From Occallatibacter riparius (lineage in GTDB: Bacteria > Acidobacteriota > Terriglobia > Terriglobales > Acidobacteriaceae): DNA of 64,000 bases. Under the pieces are notes generated by a model. It had not been told where the DNA came from, made no database searches, and saw only the letters and a list, made by a program, of their open reading frames with translations. Below, one piece after another: positions 16,145-24,876 of the stretch (positions are counted from its first letter, which is position 1; each line of letters starts with the position of its first letter). The position numbers were made by a program, and so were the translations under genes. The stretch lies in assembly GCF_025264625.1 (NCBI RefSeq), contig NZ_CP093313.1, positions 558,001 to 622,000 on the forward strand, read 5' to 3'.

Positions 16145-16494
16145 CTTCCCTCGGCGACGGTCTTGCCAAACGTTATGAGCGTGTCGTAGGCGATTCGGAA
16201 ATAACCCCACCCAAGGGCGCAAGAACAACCGCAGATCCTTCGCTGCGCTCTGGATGACAGCGCAGGGGATGAGGGTGGCGGTCTGGGGCGACGTCCCGAG
16301 CCGGGATTTGTGGTGATTTGGGGCTAGGCGACTTTGGCTGAATCGGCACAACGTTTCCTGGCAAGCTTCCGGATAGGCGATGGTCACTCGCCGGGAATGG
16401 CCAAGGTTCACGCCGACGCTGAGATACTCGACTGAGCTGGGTTCTCTGACCACCAGTTCGGGTACGACCTCGCTCACCAGGCGTTGAGGTATGT
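16145..16494. repeat. Intergenic region with palindromic and direct repeats
   Basis: No gene is seen. A GCAGATCCTTCGCTGCGCTC-type segment (about 16231-16260) looks like a dispersed intergenic repeat. Copy B of the degenerate repeat lies at about 16334-16414 (GAATCGGCACAACGTTTCC). Confidence 0.4.
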
Positions 16495-17238
16495 TTGCCG
16501 CACATTCTGATATGGCCGACCTTACTTTTCGTTGCGCTGATCGCTTCGACGCTAGCGGCTGTCACGGGATTCGGAGGCGCAGCGGTGTTGCTCCCAGTGC
16601 TCGTCGCATTTTTTGGGATGCGGGCTGCTGTTTCTATCCTTACCATCGCGCAACTCATCGGGAACGGAAGCCGCGTCTGGTTTAACCGGCGTGAGTTAGA
16701 TTGGCGAGTTGTCGGATGGTTCGCTCTTGGCGGCGTTCCTATGGCGCTCATCGGCGGAGCCTTGTTTGCATCGGCCCCTTTGGCGAAACTGACTCATTTA
16801 CTAGGGGTCTTCTTGCTGCTGGTGGTGGTCTGGCGTCACCTCCGATTTCGCTCGGCCCACCCATTTCCGACACCAGCCTTCGCCGCAATCGGAGCAGGAT
16901 CAAGCTTTCTTTCCGCTCTAGTTGGCAGCGTCGGACCAATCATGGCTCCCTTCTTCCTAGCATACGGATTGATAAAGGGAGCCTACATCGGCACCGAGGC
17001 CCTCTCCACGGTTGTAATGCATGTGACCAAGCTGTTTGCTTATGGGCACGCTGCATTGCTCGTCTGGTCCGACATCCTCACGGGTATTGCTTTAGGCCCG
17101 GTTATGATTCTGGGATCATTCCTAGGCAAGAGAATTGTTGCTCGCCTTCCGGAGAGGGTCTTCGTTTGGGTCATCGAGGCCGTCCTTGTGATTGCAGGAT
17201 TCACTTTCCTAATTCATGACGGAGGAACACTTCATTGA
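16495..17238 (+). CDS. TauE/SafE-family anion exporter
   Basis: A 247-residue membrane protein of the TauE/SafE (DUF81) family, thought to export sulfite, sulfoacetate or related anions. The family pattern is seen at the N-terminus (LAAVTGFGGAAVLLPVLVAFFGMRAAVSI) and repeated in the second half (FLSALVGSVGPIMAPFFLAYGLIKGAYIGTEA). About seven or eight helices are present. The start is TTG 16495 with GAGGT four bases upstream; no in-frame ATG exists near the N-terminal helix. No sulfur-metabolism gene lies next to it, so its substrate is open. Confidence 0.85.
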   Translation: MPHILIWPTLLFVALIASTLAAVTGFGGAAVLLPVLVAFFGMRAAVSILTIAQLIGNGSRVWFNRRELDWRVVGWFALGGVPMALIGGALFASAPLAKLTHLLGVFLLLVVVWRHLRFRSAHPFPTPAFAAIGAGSSFLSALVGSVGPIMAPFFLAYGLIKGAYIGTEALSTVVMHVTKLFAYGHAALLVWSDILTGIALGPVMILGSFLGKRIVARLPERVFVWVIEAVLVIAGFTFLIHDGGTLH

Positions 17239-17336
17239 CCGGATGAACTCAAAGGGGCAAAAGGCGTTCAAAATGGGCGCGTTGTCCTTCCGATTTGCAG
17301 GCCAGCTAAACTAGAAGCAGCCCTGACGGGAGCCAG

Positions 17337-18119
17337 ATGCCAGCCGAAATCATCCTTCAGCAGAGTCCCGACGCCGCAGCTCTCATCGAAATGCGGCAGC
17401 GGCTTGCTGCCGTTCGCTCCGCGCTTGCCGAGCGCGAAGCCGAGGTTGCGCGGACTCGCTCGCAGTTGAAGGCGTTCGAGGGGCGCTATCTCCACCGGGT
17501 CGGCATTCTCTATGCGGAGCTGGACGAGATTAACGCGCGCATTACCGAGCGAGAAGTGGATCTATACGACTCGGACTCCGCGCGCCGGCGAGCACAGGAA
17601 GCCCGCCAGCGCGCGCAGGAGACCCACGATGCGGCCTTCGGCGCCGACCAGGAGCCGGAGGAGTTTGACCCGTCACCAAGTCTTAAGACGTTGTTTCGCG
17701 AGGTTGCAAAGCGCATCCATCCCGACTTTGCCAATGACGAAGCCGAACAGAAGCACTTTACATTGCTGATGATGCGCGCCAACCAGGCCTATAGCCGCGG
17801 GGACGCCGATACGCTGCAGCGCCTGCTGGACGATCATCTGGAGATCAACACCTCATTGGCCGACGAAGGAAACGCTGCCGCACTTGTTCGGATTACACGG
17901 CAGATTCAACATGCAGAGCGAGACATTGCCGCGCTGGATCGCGAACACAAGACGCTTGTTGGCAGCGAGATTGGGCAACTCTACGTCGATGCCGAGGCGG
18001 CTGCCCGCGAGGACCGCGATCTGCTTGGTGAGCTCGCCGCCAGCCTGCGGGAGCGCATCTCCGATGCTCAGTACCGTTTGGAGTTCGTCGAGCGCCAGGT
18101 GAATGCTCTTGGAAGATAA
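17337..18119 (+). CDS. Coiled-coil protein with a central J-domain
   Basis: A 260-residue protein in three parts. An N-terminal coiled coil (about 12-100) is rich in Arg/Glu/Ala. A J-domain-like core (about 113-165) has LKTLFREVAKRIHPDF with the HPD triad at 128-130 and helix III RANQAYSRGDADTLQRLL. A second coiled coil (about 175-258) follows. The HPD motif is what stimulates Hsp70 ATPase, so it may recruit DnaK to a client or scaffold. A central J-domain between coiled coils is unlike DnaJ or CbpA. The last 17 bases overlap the Sel1-repeat gene, so the two are probably made together. Confidence 0.75.
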   Translation: MPAEIILQQSPDAAALIEMRQRLAAVRSALAEREAEVARTRSQLKAFEGRYLHRVGILYAELDEINARITEREVDLYDSDSARRRAQEARQRAQETHDAAFGADQEPEEFDPSPSLKTLFREVAKRIHPDFANDEAEQKHFTLLMMRANQAYSRGDADTLQRLLDDHLEINTSLADEGNAAALVRITRQIQHAERDIAALDREHKTLVGSEIGQLYVDAEAAAREDRDLLGELAASLRERISDAQYRLEFVERQVNALGR

Positions 18120-18897
18120 AGCTCAGGCCGGGCTGCAGCACATACCCACCAGCGGCGCGTTGTCGCTTCACTCCGTTCGCTCCAGCATCTTCGCCCGCGG
18201 CCGGCGCGACGCCGCAAATTCGTCCTCAAACTCTGACTATCGGAACGCGGTGGCCGAGTACAACACGGGGCGATTTGTCGAAGCGGCGGCAAGCTTCCGC
18301 CTGGCGGCCGAGCAAGGCCACGCCGAATCGCAATACATCCTGAGCACGATGTATGACGCAGGCAAGGGTGTGCCCCAGGACGACTCGCAAGCCGCACGCT
18401 GGGAGCGATTGGCCGCGGAGCAGGGCCAGGTGTATGCGCAGGCCAACGTGAGCTTCAGGTGTTACAGCACCAACGACTTCGCCGGGGCGTTTGAATGGTG
18501 CCGGCGCGCCGCGGACGCGAACCTTGCCTGGGCGCAGTACAACCTTGGCCTCATGTATCAAAAAGGGGAAGGCGCCGCGCAAAGCGAGGCCGAAGCTGCG
18601 TACTGGTATAGGTTGGCGGCATCGAAAGGCTTTGTGGACGCCCAACAAAGGCTGGCGGATCTCTACTACATAGGCAAGGGCATACCACGCAGCTACACGC
18701 AGGCCGCCCGGTGGTATCGCCTTGCCGCGGAGCAGGGTAATGCCAGGGCTCAGTTTCAGCTTGGCCACCTCTACGATGTCGGCCTCGGCGTCGAGCATGA
18801 CTACATGCAGTATCGGTACTGGACCTCTAAGGCCGCGGAGCAAGGGCTCGAAGAGGCCATCCGCGAAGTCAAGCGCCGCGATTACCGCGATCCATAA
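18103..18897 (+). CDS. Sel1-like repeat protein
   Basis: A 264-residue protein with at least five Sel1/TPR-like repeats of about 36 residues from residue 45 onward (AAEQGHAESQYILSTMYDAG, AWAQYNLGLMYQKGEG, DAQQRLADLYYIGKGI, ARAQFQLGHLYDVGLG). Sel1 arrays form solenoids for protein binding. The first 40 residues are low-complexity with no signal peptide, so a cytoplasmic location is likely. The start overlaps the J-domain gene by 17 bases. Coupling of a J-domain protein with a repeat scaffold suggests one chaperone-adaptor unit, which is inference. Confidence 0.8.
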   Translation: MLLEDKAQAGLQHIPTSGALSLHSVRSSIFARGRRDAANSSSNSDYRNAVAEYNTGRFVEAAASFRLAAEQGHAESQYILSTMYDAGKGVPQDDSQAARWERLAAEQGQVYAQANVSFRCYSTNDFAGAFEWCRRAADANLAWAQYNLGLMYQKGEGAAQSEAEAAYWYRLAASKGFVDAQQRLADLYYIGKGIPRSYTQAARWYRLAAEQGNARAQFQLGHLYDVGLGVEHDYMQYRYWTSKAAEQGLEEAIREVKRRDYRDP

Positions 18898-18989
18898 GCC
18901 ACCCGTCACGCTGATCGACCTTCGTCCTTTGGTCCAGCTAAGTCGGCTTGTGTAGCCGCAATCTGCCCTCATCCTGACTCTCTGCTATC

Positions 18990-19014
18990 CTGAGTGGTTT
19001 ACCCAACCACTCAG
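18990..19014 (+). promoter_or_regulatory. Hairpin in the rbfA leader
   Basis: CTGAGTGGTT pairs perfectly with AACCACTCAG around a 5-base loop, 42 bases before the rbfA ATG. There is no U-tract. It could end the Sel1 transcript or shape the rbfA 5' leader. Confidence 0.4.
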
Positions 19015-19056
19015 AGAGGCCAAACCGGCCCCTGGAGCGGTGGGAAGGGGGCTGAC

Positions 19057-19446
19057 ATGCCGGAACATCGGGCACGCAAACATCATCACGACCGGGTGGC
19101 CGAGACGCTGCGCGAAGAGATTGGCTCCATGATCGAGGGGGAACTCTCCGATCCCCGCATCGGCTTCTGCTACGTCAGCGAAGTCATCCTCAATCCGGGG
19201 GGCAAATCGGCACGCGTTTATGTCGCGATTGACGGCGCGGTTCCGGACATCGTGAAGGCCGAAGAAGAGACGATCGCCGGCCTCGAGGCTGCCAAAGGGT
19301 ATATTCGTTACGAGTTGAAAGAACGCATGGGAGTGCGTCATGTTCCAGACCTTGCCTTCTTCCCCGATCGCTCCGGCAGGTTCCAGGCGCGTATTAACGA
19401 GCTGATCTCGCGCGGCCGGAAACGACAGAAGACACAGGTGGAGTAG
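19057..19446 (+). CDS. rbfA: 30S ribosome-binding factor A
   Basis: A 129-residue KH-fold maturation factor that binds the 30S subunit and helps 16S rRNA 5'-end processing. Family landmarks are HHHDRVAETLREEIGSMI, the GELSDPRIGFCYVSEVILNPGGKSARVYV strand-helix segment, and RYELKERMGVRHVPDLAFFPDRSG. The start at 19057 gives family length and follows GGGAAGGGGG; an earlier in-frame ATG would add 21 residues. It is followed after seven bases by nrnA, the usual order in many genomes. The usual upstream partner infB is not present here. Confidence 0.95.
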   Translation: MPEHRARKHHHDRVAETLREEIGSMIEGELSDPRIGFCYVSEVILNPGGKSARVYVAIDGAVPDIVKAEEETIAGLEAAKGYIRYELKERMGVRHVPDLAFFPDRSGRFQARINELISRGRKRQKTQVE

Positions 19447-19453
19447 TTTCTGG

Positions 19454-20539
19454 ATGAGTCTCAGCGACCACGGCAGCGCGCCAGGTAACGGAGCGGCCTC
19501 GAATAACGGATGGTTCCCCTGCCATGGGGAGCCGGGCTGGGTTCCGGAAGACCCTCTCGCCGCCATCCTCGACATCCTGCGCCAGGGCGAACGGTTCCTG
19601 GTCTGCTCGCATTCGCGGCCTGACGGCGACGCGGTGGGCTCGATGCTCGCCATGGGCGTGCTGATCCAGAAGTTGGGCAAGCGCGTCGACCTGGTGGCCG
19701 CGGATCGCGTGCCGAACATCTACCGCGGCGTTCCCGGTGCAGACGCGATCCACTTCGCCATGCGCGTGCATGGCCCTTACGACGCCGTCATTGTGCTGGA
19801 GTGCGACAGCACGGAGAGGACCGGGCTGCGCGGCCTGGAAGAGTTCCAGCTGGTCAACATCGACCACCACTCCACCGGCCGCAACTACGCCCACGTGAAC
19901 TGGATCGACCGCGACGCAGCCAGCGTGGGAGAGCTGGTCCACCGGCTGATCAAGGCGTCGGGCGTCGCCGTTACGCCCGAGATGGCCACCTGCCTCTACA
20001 TCACCGTGCTCACCGATACGGGCGGATTCTGCTACGGCAACACCAGCGCATCCACCTTCGCGCTGGCCGGGGAACTGGTGCAGGCCGGGGCTGACCCGAT
20101 CCGGATCGCCCAGGAAGTCTATTTTTCGACTGCCACTTCAAAGCTGCTGCTGCTGGGCGCGGCCCTGAGCAATCTGAAGCGGGAAGGCCGCCTGGCCTGG
20201 CTCTCGGTAAGCCACCAGGACATGGTGAGGACCTGCGCCGCTGAAGAAGACTGCGAAGGCATTGTGAACTACGCCGTGTCGATCGCCGGCGTGGAAGCCG
20301 CCATTTTCCTGCGGGAGCTGCCGGAAGGGCGCATCCGCGCCAGCCTGCGCAGCAAGGGAGGGGTGGACGTCGCCTCGATTGCTCAGGGGCTGGGCGGCGG
20401 CGGACACGAGAATGCGGCGGGTGTCACTCTGGACGGCCCTTTGCCGCGGGCGCTCGATGAAATCCTCGCTGCGCTGCGGCCTTGCGTAGCGCAGCATCTG
20501 CCCAAACATGAAGAATTACCGTGGGATCCACGAGGATAA
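19454..20539 (+). CDS. nrnA: DHH-family oligoribonuclease / pAp phosphatase
   Basis: A 361-residue cytoplasmic phosphoesterase of the NrnA group, which degrades nano-RNA dinucleotides and 3'-phosphoadenosine 5'-phosphate. The metal-binding motifs are all visible: SHSRPDGDAVGS, VLECDST, the DHH signature in VNIDHHSTG, and LTDTGGF. The DHHA1 substrate-binding motif is GLGGGGHENAAG. The N-terminal 35 residues are low-complexity and may extend past the real core. It lies seven bases after rbfA, in the same order as in many genomes, so the two probably form an operon. Confidence 0.93.
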   Translation: MSLSDHGSAPGNGAASNNGWFPCHGEPGWVPEDPLAAILDILRQGERFLVCSHSRPDGDAVGSMLAMGVLIQKLGKRVDLVAADRVPNIYRGVPGADAIHFAMRVHGPYDAVIVLECDSTERTGLRGLEEFQLVNIDHHSTGRNYAHVNWIDRDAASVGELVHRLIKASGVAVTPEMATCLYITVLTDTGGFCYGNTSASTFALAGELVQAGADPIRIAQEVYFSTATSKLLLLGAALSNLKREGRLAWLSVSHQDMVRTCAAEEDCEGIVNYAVSIAGVEAAIFLRELPEGRIRASLRSKGGVDVASIAQGLGGGGHENAAGVTLDGPLPRALDEILAALRPCVAQHLPKHEELPWDPRG

Positions 20540-20727
20540 ATTGAACCTGAATTCAGGCTGAACCTATATCGATCTGTTAGCCTTTTGCCATCGAAAGGAA
20601 AACCGGCCCGCGGTACCCGCGAGCCGTGCCTCTGCCGGCGCAGTGCAGTGCATTCCGCATCGCCCGCGCCGCTTGAACGCCCTGAGCTCCGGAAAAGCCA
20701 GCGGCGTGCTTTGGAGAAGTTCTCGAA

Positions 20728-22524
20728 GTGGAGACCTACCTGGAACCATCTGCTCCGGTTTCGCCTGAAGGCCGGCACACGCGGCTGCCCGCATGGAGCA
20801 CCGTATGCGAAGCGGCAGTCTTGGCCGTTTTCGCCATCTTCTTTATTGCCTATGGAGAGACCCCGGCGCTGGGCGGCGCGGGTCTGGGCCTGGTTGGGGC
20901 AGACGAGCCTCGGTACGCGCAGATCGCCCACGAAATGCTGCAGCGTTTCGAATCCGCCGACACCGTAAAAGCCAAGCTGAGTGCCTGCGTCACGCCGTTT
21001 CTCTACGGCCGCCCCTGGCTGGAGAAGCCCGCTCTCTACTACTGGCGCGCCATGTTCGTCTTCCAGGAGTTCGGCGTGCATGACTGGAGCGCGCGCCTGC
21101 CCTCCGTCAGCTTCTCCTTCATGATGATCGCGCTCATTTACCTGCACATGCGGCGTTTCCGACGAGGCGGGCACCTGGACGCGGCCCTGATCACGGTGGC
21201 CTGCGCGGGAATCATTGGCTTCTCCCGCGGCGCGTCCACTGACATGCAGATGGCCGCCCCACTCTGCATTGGCCTCCTAGGCTGGTATGCCTGGTACGAG
21301 ACCGACTCGAAGTTCTGGCTCTTCGACATCTACTTCTTCACCGGCGTTTCCACCTTGGCCAAGGGGCCGGTGGCGCCGTTTCTGGCGTTCGTCATCATCT
21401 GCTGCTTCGCCGCGTTGCGCAAGGAGTGGTCCATCATCTGGCGTTCGTTCTGGTGGCCGGGCGTAGTGCTTTACTTCGCCATTACGCTGCCCTGGTTCAT
21501 CGCCGTTCAGCACCAGAACCCCACCTTTTTCCGCGAGTTCTTCCTCGAGCACAATCTGGAGCGATTCGCCACCAACCGCTACCAGCATGAGCAGCCGGTC
21601 TACTACTACCTGGTGGTCGTCCTGCTCGGCACCATGCCGTGGACCGTCATCGCGTTGCGTGCGCTCTGGGACGGCATTCAGACGTCAATCGCGGAATGGC
21701 GACTGCGCCACCAGCCGAACGCCAAAAAGAAGGTCAACCGGCCCGGCGATGCCTTCCCTGAGTTTCTGGTCATCTGGGCCATCATCCCCATCCTCTTCTT
21801 CTCCGTCTCGCAGTCCAAGCTCCCCGGCTACATTCTCCCGGCCATTCCGCCCATCACCATCCTCACGGGAGACTACCTCTACCGGAAGCGTCCCGGGGGC
21901 CTGCACCGGCTCGAACTGGCCGGCCATGCGGTGCTGTGCGGAATCATGACCATGTTCGCGCTGCTGCTTCCGTGGTTCGTGGAGCACGGCCCGGCGATGC
22001 CACCCGCTCACCCGCTGGGAGTCGCCATTGTTGCCGCGGCCGGCGCAGCGCTGCTCATTGTGGTGGTGGTCAACGGCTTCGGCGTGGCGCGCCTGCGCCT
22101 GGTCACGTCCATGGTGATCGTGGTGCTGATGCTGTTCGTCTACGGCGTCGGCCCGGTCTTCGGGATTCCCGCCATCGGCGGCACCAAGCACGTGATCCAG
22201 GTGCTCGACCGCTCCTACTCGGCGCGCCCGCTGGCGGAGAAGCTCGAAAACTACGCGCCTCCCACCGAGACCGTCGCCGTATTCCGCGTCCGCCGCGACG
22301 TGGAATACGGCCTCGCTTTCTACCGCAACCATGAAGTGGCCAATTACGCTGAAACCGGCGTTCCGAACGAGCAGCATCTGCTGGTGGCAAGAGTCAGCGG
22401 CCGCGGCGGCGCCGACCTTCACACGCCGGCCGATCTCGAACAGTACCTCGAAGGCCGACACTACGAAGACCTATTCAGTTGGCCAGAACAGGGTTTGGAA
22501 GTCTATTTAGTAGGAGCACGTTAA
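20728..22524 (+). CDS. ArnT/PMT-like glycosyltransferase (GT39 or GT83 type)
   Basis: A 598-residue polytopic inner-membrane enzyme with about 12 helices. The N-terminal catalytic loop has ADEPRYAQIAHEM (an Asp-Glu pair) and RPWLEKPALYYW, typical of ArnT-like transferases. These move a sugar from undecaprenyl phosphate to lipid or protein. A periplasmic C-terminal domain (about 490-598) follows, with YSARPLAEKLENYAP and YLEGRHYEDLFSW. The start is GTG 20728, with GGAGAAG about 9-11 bases upstream. No lipid A gene lies close by; the substrate is unknown. Confidence 0.85.
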   Translation: METYLEPSAPVSPEGRHTRLPAWSTVCEAAVLAVFAIFFIAYGETPALGGAGLGLVGADEPRYAQIAHEMLQRFESADTVKAKLSACVTPFLYGRPWLEKPALYYWRAMFVFQEFGVHDWSARLPSVSFSFMMIALIYLHMRRFRRGGHLDAALITVACAGIIGFSRGASTDMQMAAPLCIGLLGWYAWYETDSKFWLFDIYFFTGVSTLAKGPVAPFLAFVIICCFAALRKEWSIIWRSFWWPGVVLYFAITLPWFIAVQHQNPTFFREFFLEHNLERFATNRYQHEQPVYYYLVVVLLGTMPWTVIALRALWDGIQTSIAEWRLRHQPNAKKKVNRPGDAFPEFLVIWAIIPILFFSVSQSKLPGYILPAIPPITILTGDYLYRKRPGGLHRLELAGHAVLCGIMTMFALLLPWFVEHGPAMPPAHPLGVAIVAAAGAALLIVVVVNGFGVARLRLVTSMVIVVLMLFVYGVGPVFGIPAIGGTKHVIQVLDRSYSARPLAEKLENYAPPTETVAVFRVRRDVEYGLAFYRNHEVANYAETGVPNEQHLLVARVSGRGGADLHTPADLEQYLEGRHYEDLFSWPEQGLEVYLVGAR

Positions 22525-22602
22525 CCGACTCGCGTCCGGCGGAAGCATTCAGTACCGCCGCAAGTTGCAGCGCAAGGCAAGTCGTGGCACAGTAACCGGA
22601 AG

Positions 22603-22623
22603 GCCCTGCAGCCTCTGCAGGGC
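22603..22623 (+). promoter_or_regulatory. Perfect 9-bp hairpin upstream of the GNAT gene
   Basis: GCCCTGCAG pairs with CTGCAGGGC around a 3-base loop, 15 bases before the ATG at 22639. It has no U-tract. It could end the glycosyltransferase transcript or limit ribosome access to the acetyltransferase start. Confidence 0.4.
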
Positions 22624-22638
22624 ACAGGTGTATAGAGA

Positions 22639-23640
22639 ATGACCTCGGGTGTATCGCTTGAAATCCTCGATCTTCGTCACTTCAGCGCGTCGCTTTTGCG
22701 CCCGTTGCTGGAGTCAGAAGGCGAGGTGTGGCGCGTGCGCCTGAACTGGGATTACGCCACCTCTGCCCGGCTCCTGCTGCAGTACCTCGACAGCCGCATG
22801 CTTCCCGGCTATGCAGCGCTGGAAAACGGCCGGGTCACCGGATACGCCTTCTGCGTCTATGAGGAAACCAAGGCCGTCATCGGCGATGTCTTCGCCGTCG
22901 ATGGCGAACCCGGCTATGGCGCGAAACCGGTTCCGCCACAGACCGCCGCGGAGATCGAGCACCGGCTCCTCACCCACCTATTCGAAACGCTGCAGCACTC
23001 GCCGCAGGTGGATCGCATCGAGTCGCAGCTGCTGCTCCACCCCTCCGGGGACCACGCAGACGTCTTTCGCGAGGCGGAATTCACGCTCTACCGGCGCCTG
23101 TTCATGGTGCAGGATCTGTCCGCTGCGCACATTGAGCGGAGGCGCGAGGCTCAACCTGACCTCGAGATCCGCCCCTGGCGCGACGACGACCTCAGCCCCG
23201 CCGGCCGACTCATCTCGGAGGCTTACGCCGACCACCCGGACAGCCTGATCAACGACCAGTACCGCTCCTCGCACGGCTCCATGCGGTTTCTGCACAACAT
23301 CGTCCGCTACTCGGGTTGCGGAACGTTCGCGCCGCAGGTTTCCTTCGTGATCTGCGACAGGCACACCCGGGAAATGGTGGCCCTGGTGCTGGGCTCACGC
23401 GTCAGCGCCGACAGCGGCCACATCACGCAACTCTGCGTGAAGCCCCGCTATCGACGTCGCGGCCTCGCCCGCACCCTGCTTACCCTGGCGTCCTCGGGCT
23501 TCTCGCGCCTCGACATGAGAGAGGTTTCCCTCACCGTGACCGAGGCGAACCAGCGCGCCATCGAGCTCTACAAGTCAGAGGGATACACCTGCCGGCACAT
23601 GTTCGACGCGGCAGTGTGGCAGCGGCCGCGGATGGCGTGA
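22639..23640 (+). CDS. GNAT-family N-acetyltransferase (tandem GNAT-like domains)
   Basis: A 333-residue protein. The C-terminal half (about 170-330) is a clear GNAT domain: IRPWRDDDLSPAGRLISEAYADH, the acetyl-CoA loop VKPRYRRRGLARTLL, and EANQRAIELYKSEGYTC. The N-terminal half (about 1-160) has the fold-like GYAALENGRVTGYAFCVYEETKAVIGDVFAV but a poorer cofactor loop, so it may be a degenerate GNAT copy. Substrate unknown. The next gene starts three bases after the stop, suggesting co-translation. Confidence 0.85.
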   Translation: MTSGVSLEILDLRHFSASLLRPLLESEGEVWRVRLNWDYATSARLLLQYLDSRMLPGYAALENGRVTGYAFCVYEETKAVIGDVFAVDGEPGYGAKPVPPQTAAEIEHRLLTHLFETLQHSPQVDRIESQLLLHPSGDHADVFREAEFTLYRRLFMVQDLSAAHIERRREAQPDLEIRPWRDDDLSPAGRLISEAYADHPDSLINDQYRSSHGSMRFLHNIVRYSGCGTFAPQVSFVICDRHTREMVALVLGSRVSADSGHITQLCVKPRYRRRGLARTLLTLASSGFSRLDMREVSLTVTEANQRAIELYKSEGYTCRHMFDAAVWQRPRMA

Positions 23641-23643
23641 GAT

Positions 23644-24273
23644 ATGCCCGTTCCGCGATCGAAAGATTATTTCTGGCGCAAAGACTTCTTCGAAACGCTG
23701 AAGGCGGTTGCCGAGCGGGCTCAGCAGGTTCCCGACTGGGCCGAGTACGGCGAATTCTGCCTCGAATATGAACGCGGTTTACGTTCCAGTGCCTTCTCTA
23801 TCCTGAATCGATTTCTGAAGAGGTTCGAACAGAGGCCGTTCCAGGACCGCAAGGGGTTCGTATCCTGGTTACTAAACATCGTGGAAAATGCACCTGGACG
23901 TCACATGCTCATTCCCCACCCTCTCCAGCGGCGGCTCATTGAACCGACTTTGCTCGAATGGACACTGGCTGATCCGGCTAGTGCGGAACCGCACCGTTGG
24001 CTCGGCACTCGTGATGATCTGGAGAAAGCGGTTGCAGTCGATCCGCTCGATCAGATCGCAATCCGACGGCTCCTGCGGATCATCCTCGGTGGCGTGGATT
24101 ACGCAGTGCATGAATTGCCGACGGGTTACCTTGGCAACCCTGATCAGGATTTGATCGCGCTCGAGCGCTCCGAGAAGTTGATCAATCGGCTGATAGACCC
24201 AGCCGAAAAACAGGCGCTTCTAGCTGAGGTCGAGGAACTGCGAGCAGCAGTTCTGGGATTTCTAAATCGGTAG
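23644..24273 (+). CDS. Hypothetical protein cotranscribed with the GNAT gene
   Basis: A 209-residue, mainly helical protein without signal peptide or membrane segments. It is rich in Trp/Phe/Tyr at the N-terminus (SKDYFWRKDFFETLKAVAER, DWAEYGEFCLEYERGL). No family is recognised. Its start lies three bases after the acetyltransferase stop, so it may be a partner or substrate of that enzyme. Confidence 0.6.
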   Translation: MPVPRSKDYFWRKDFFETLKAVAERAQQVPDWAEYGEFCLEYERGLRSSAFSILNRFLKRFEQRPFQDRKGFVSWLLNIVENAPGRHMLIPHPLQRRLIEPTLLEWTLADPASAEPHRWLGTRDDLEKAVAVDPLDQIAIRRLLRIILGGVDYAVHELPTGYLGNPDQDLIALERSEKLINRLIDPAEKQALLAEVEELRAAVLGFLNR

Positions 24274-24274
24274 G

Positions 24275-24451
24275 CTATCGCGCGATCAAAAACATCAGCC
24301 AGCTCAACACAATCGCCGCGCCTACGAACATCACGAAGCAGTACGCCCCATAGCGCACCATCCGTTGCGGCGTGTCGCGCATGGTGATGCCGAAGACGAT
24401 GGAGACAAACAGGGCGAACAGCAGCACAGCCGAGAAATGAGAAGGATGCAT
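24275..24451 (-). CDS. Small two-helix membrane protein
   Basis: A 58-residue protein (MHPSHFSAVLLFALFVSIV, then a TMRDTPQRMVRYG loop and a second helix). Its ATG overlaps the stop of the upstream gene by one base (TAATG), a sign of translational coupling. Both helices fit a hairpin membrane protein. Function unknown. Confidence 0.55.
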   Translation of the reverse strand: MHPSHFSAVLLFALFVSIVFGITMRDTPQRMVRYGAYCFVMFVGAAIVLSWLMFLIAR

Positions 24452-24876
24452 TAGAGCGGCTTCCTCCCGGTGCGCAGATTGTGCGCGTCAATGGCTGCAA
24501 TCACGTTCAGCAACCCAGCCACCACGATAAAGGCGCGGCCGTAGTCACCGGTGGTCACCTGCACCTGGTCCGCGCCCAGGTTCAGTGCCCGCCCCAACAC
24601 ATAGAGCAGCCCGTTGCCGAGGTCTCCCACCAGTCCGAGCACGTCGAGGATGTCATGGGCGCTCGAGTAGATCTTGCCCTGCATCGCAATTCCCAGCACG
24701 AACATGCCGATGATGGAGAACGCCAGCAGTGCGCCGCGTCCCCACTTGCGCAGCAAAAAGTGCCCTGCGCCGGGCACCAGCCATCCGGCAATCAGTGGCA
24801 GGTAGACGAAGCCGCCCTGCGCATTTCTGGGCGCGGCGGCGCTTGCCGGGGCAATCCTGTTGGGAGGTGTGGCCAT
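24451..24876 (-). CDS. Membrane protein, DUF6677/TM2-like
   Basis: A 141-residue protein. After a polar, alanine-rich N-terminus it has YLPLIAGWLVPGAGHFLLRKWGRGALLAFSIIGMFVLG, a Gly-Pro-Gly helix pair like TM2 or DUF6677 proteins seen in Acidobacteriota. A further helix pair ends in FIVVAGLLNVIAAIDAHNLRTGR. The stop overlaps the ATG of the 58-residue gene, so they form a small operon transcribed leftward. The domain name is tentative. Confidence 0.6.
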   Translation of the reverse strand: MATPPNRIAPASAAAPRNAQGGFVYLPLIAGWLVPGAGHFLLRKWGRGALLAFSIIGMFVLGIAMQGKIYSSAHDILDVLGLVGDLGNGLLYVLGRALNLGADQVQVTTGDYGRAFIVVAGLLNVIAAIDAHNLRTGRKPL

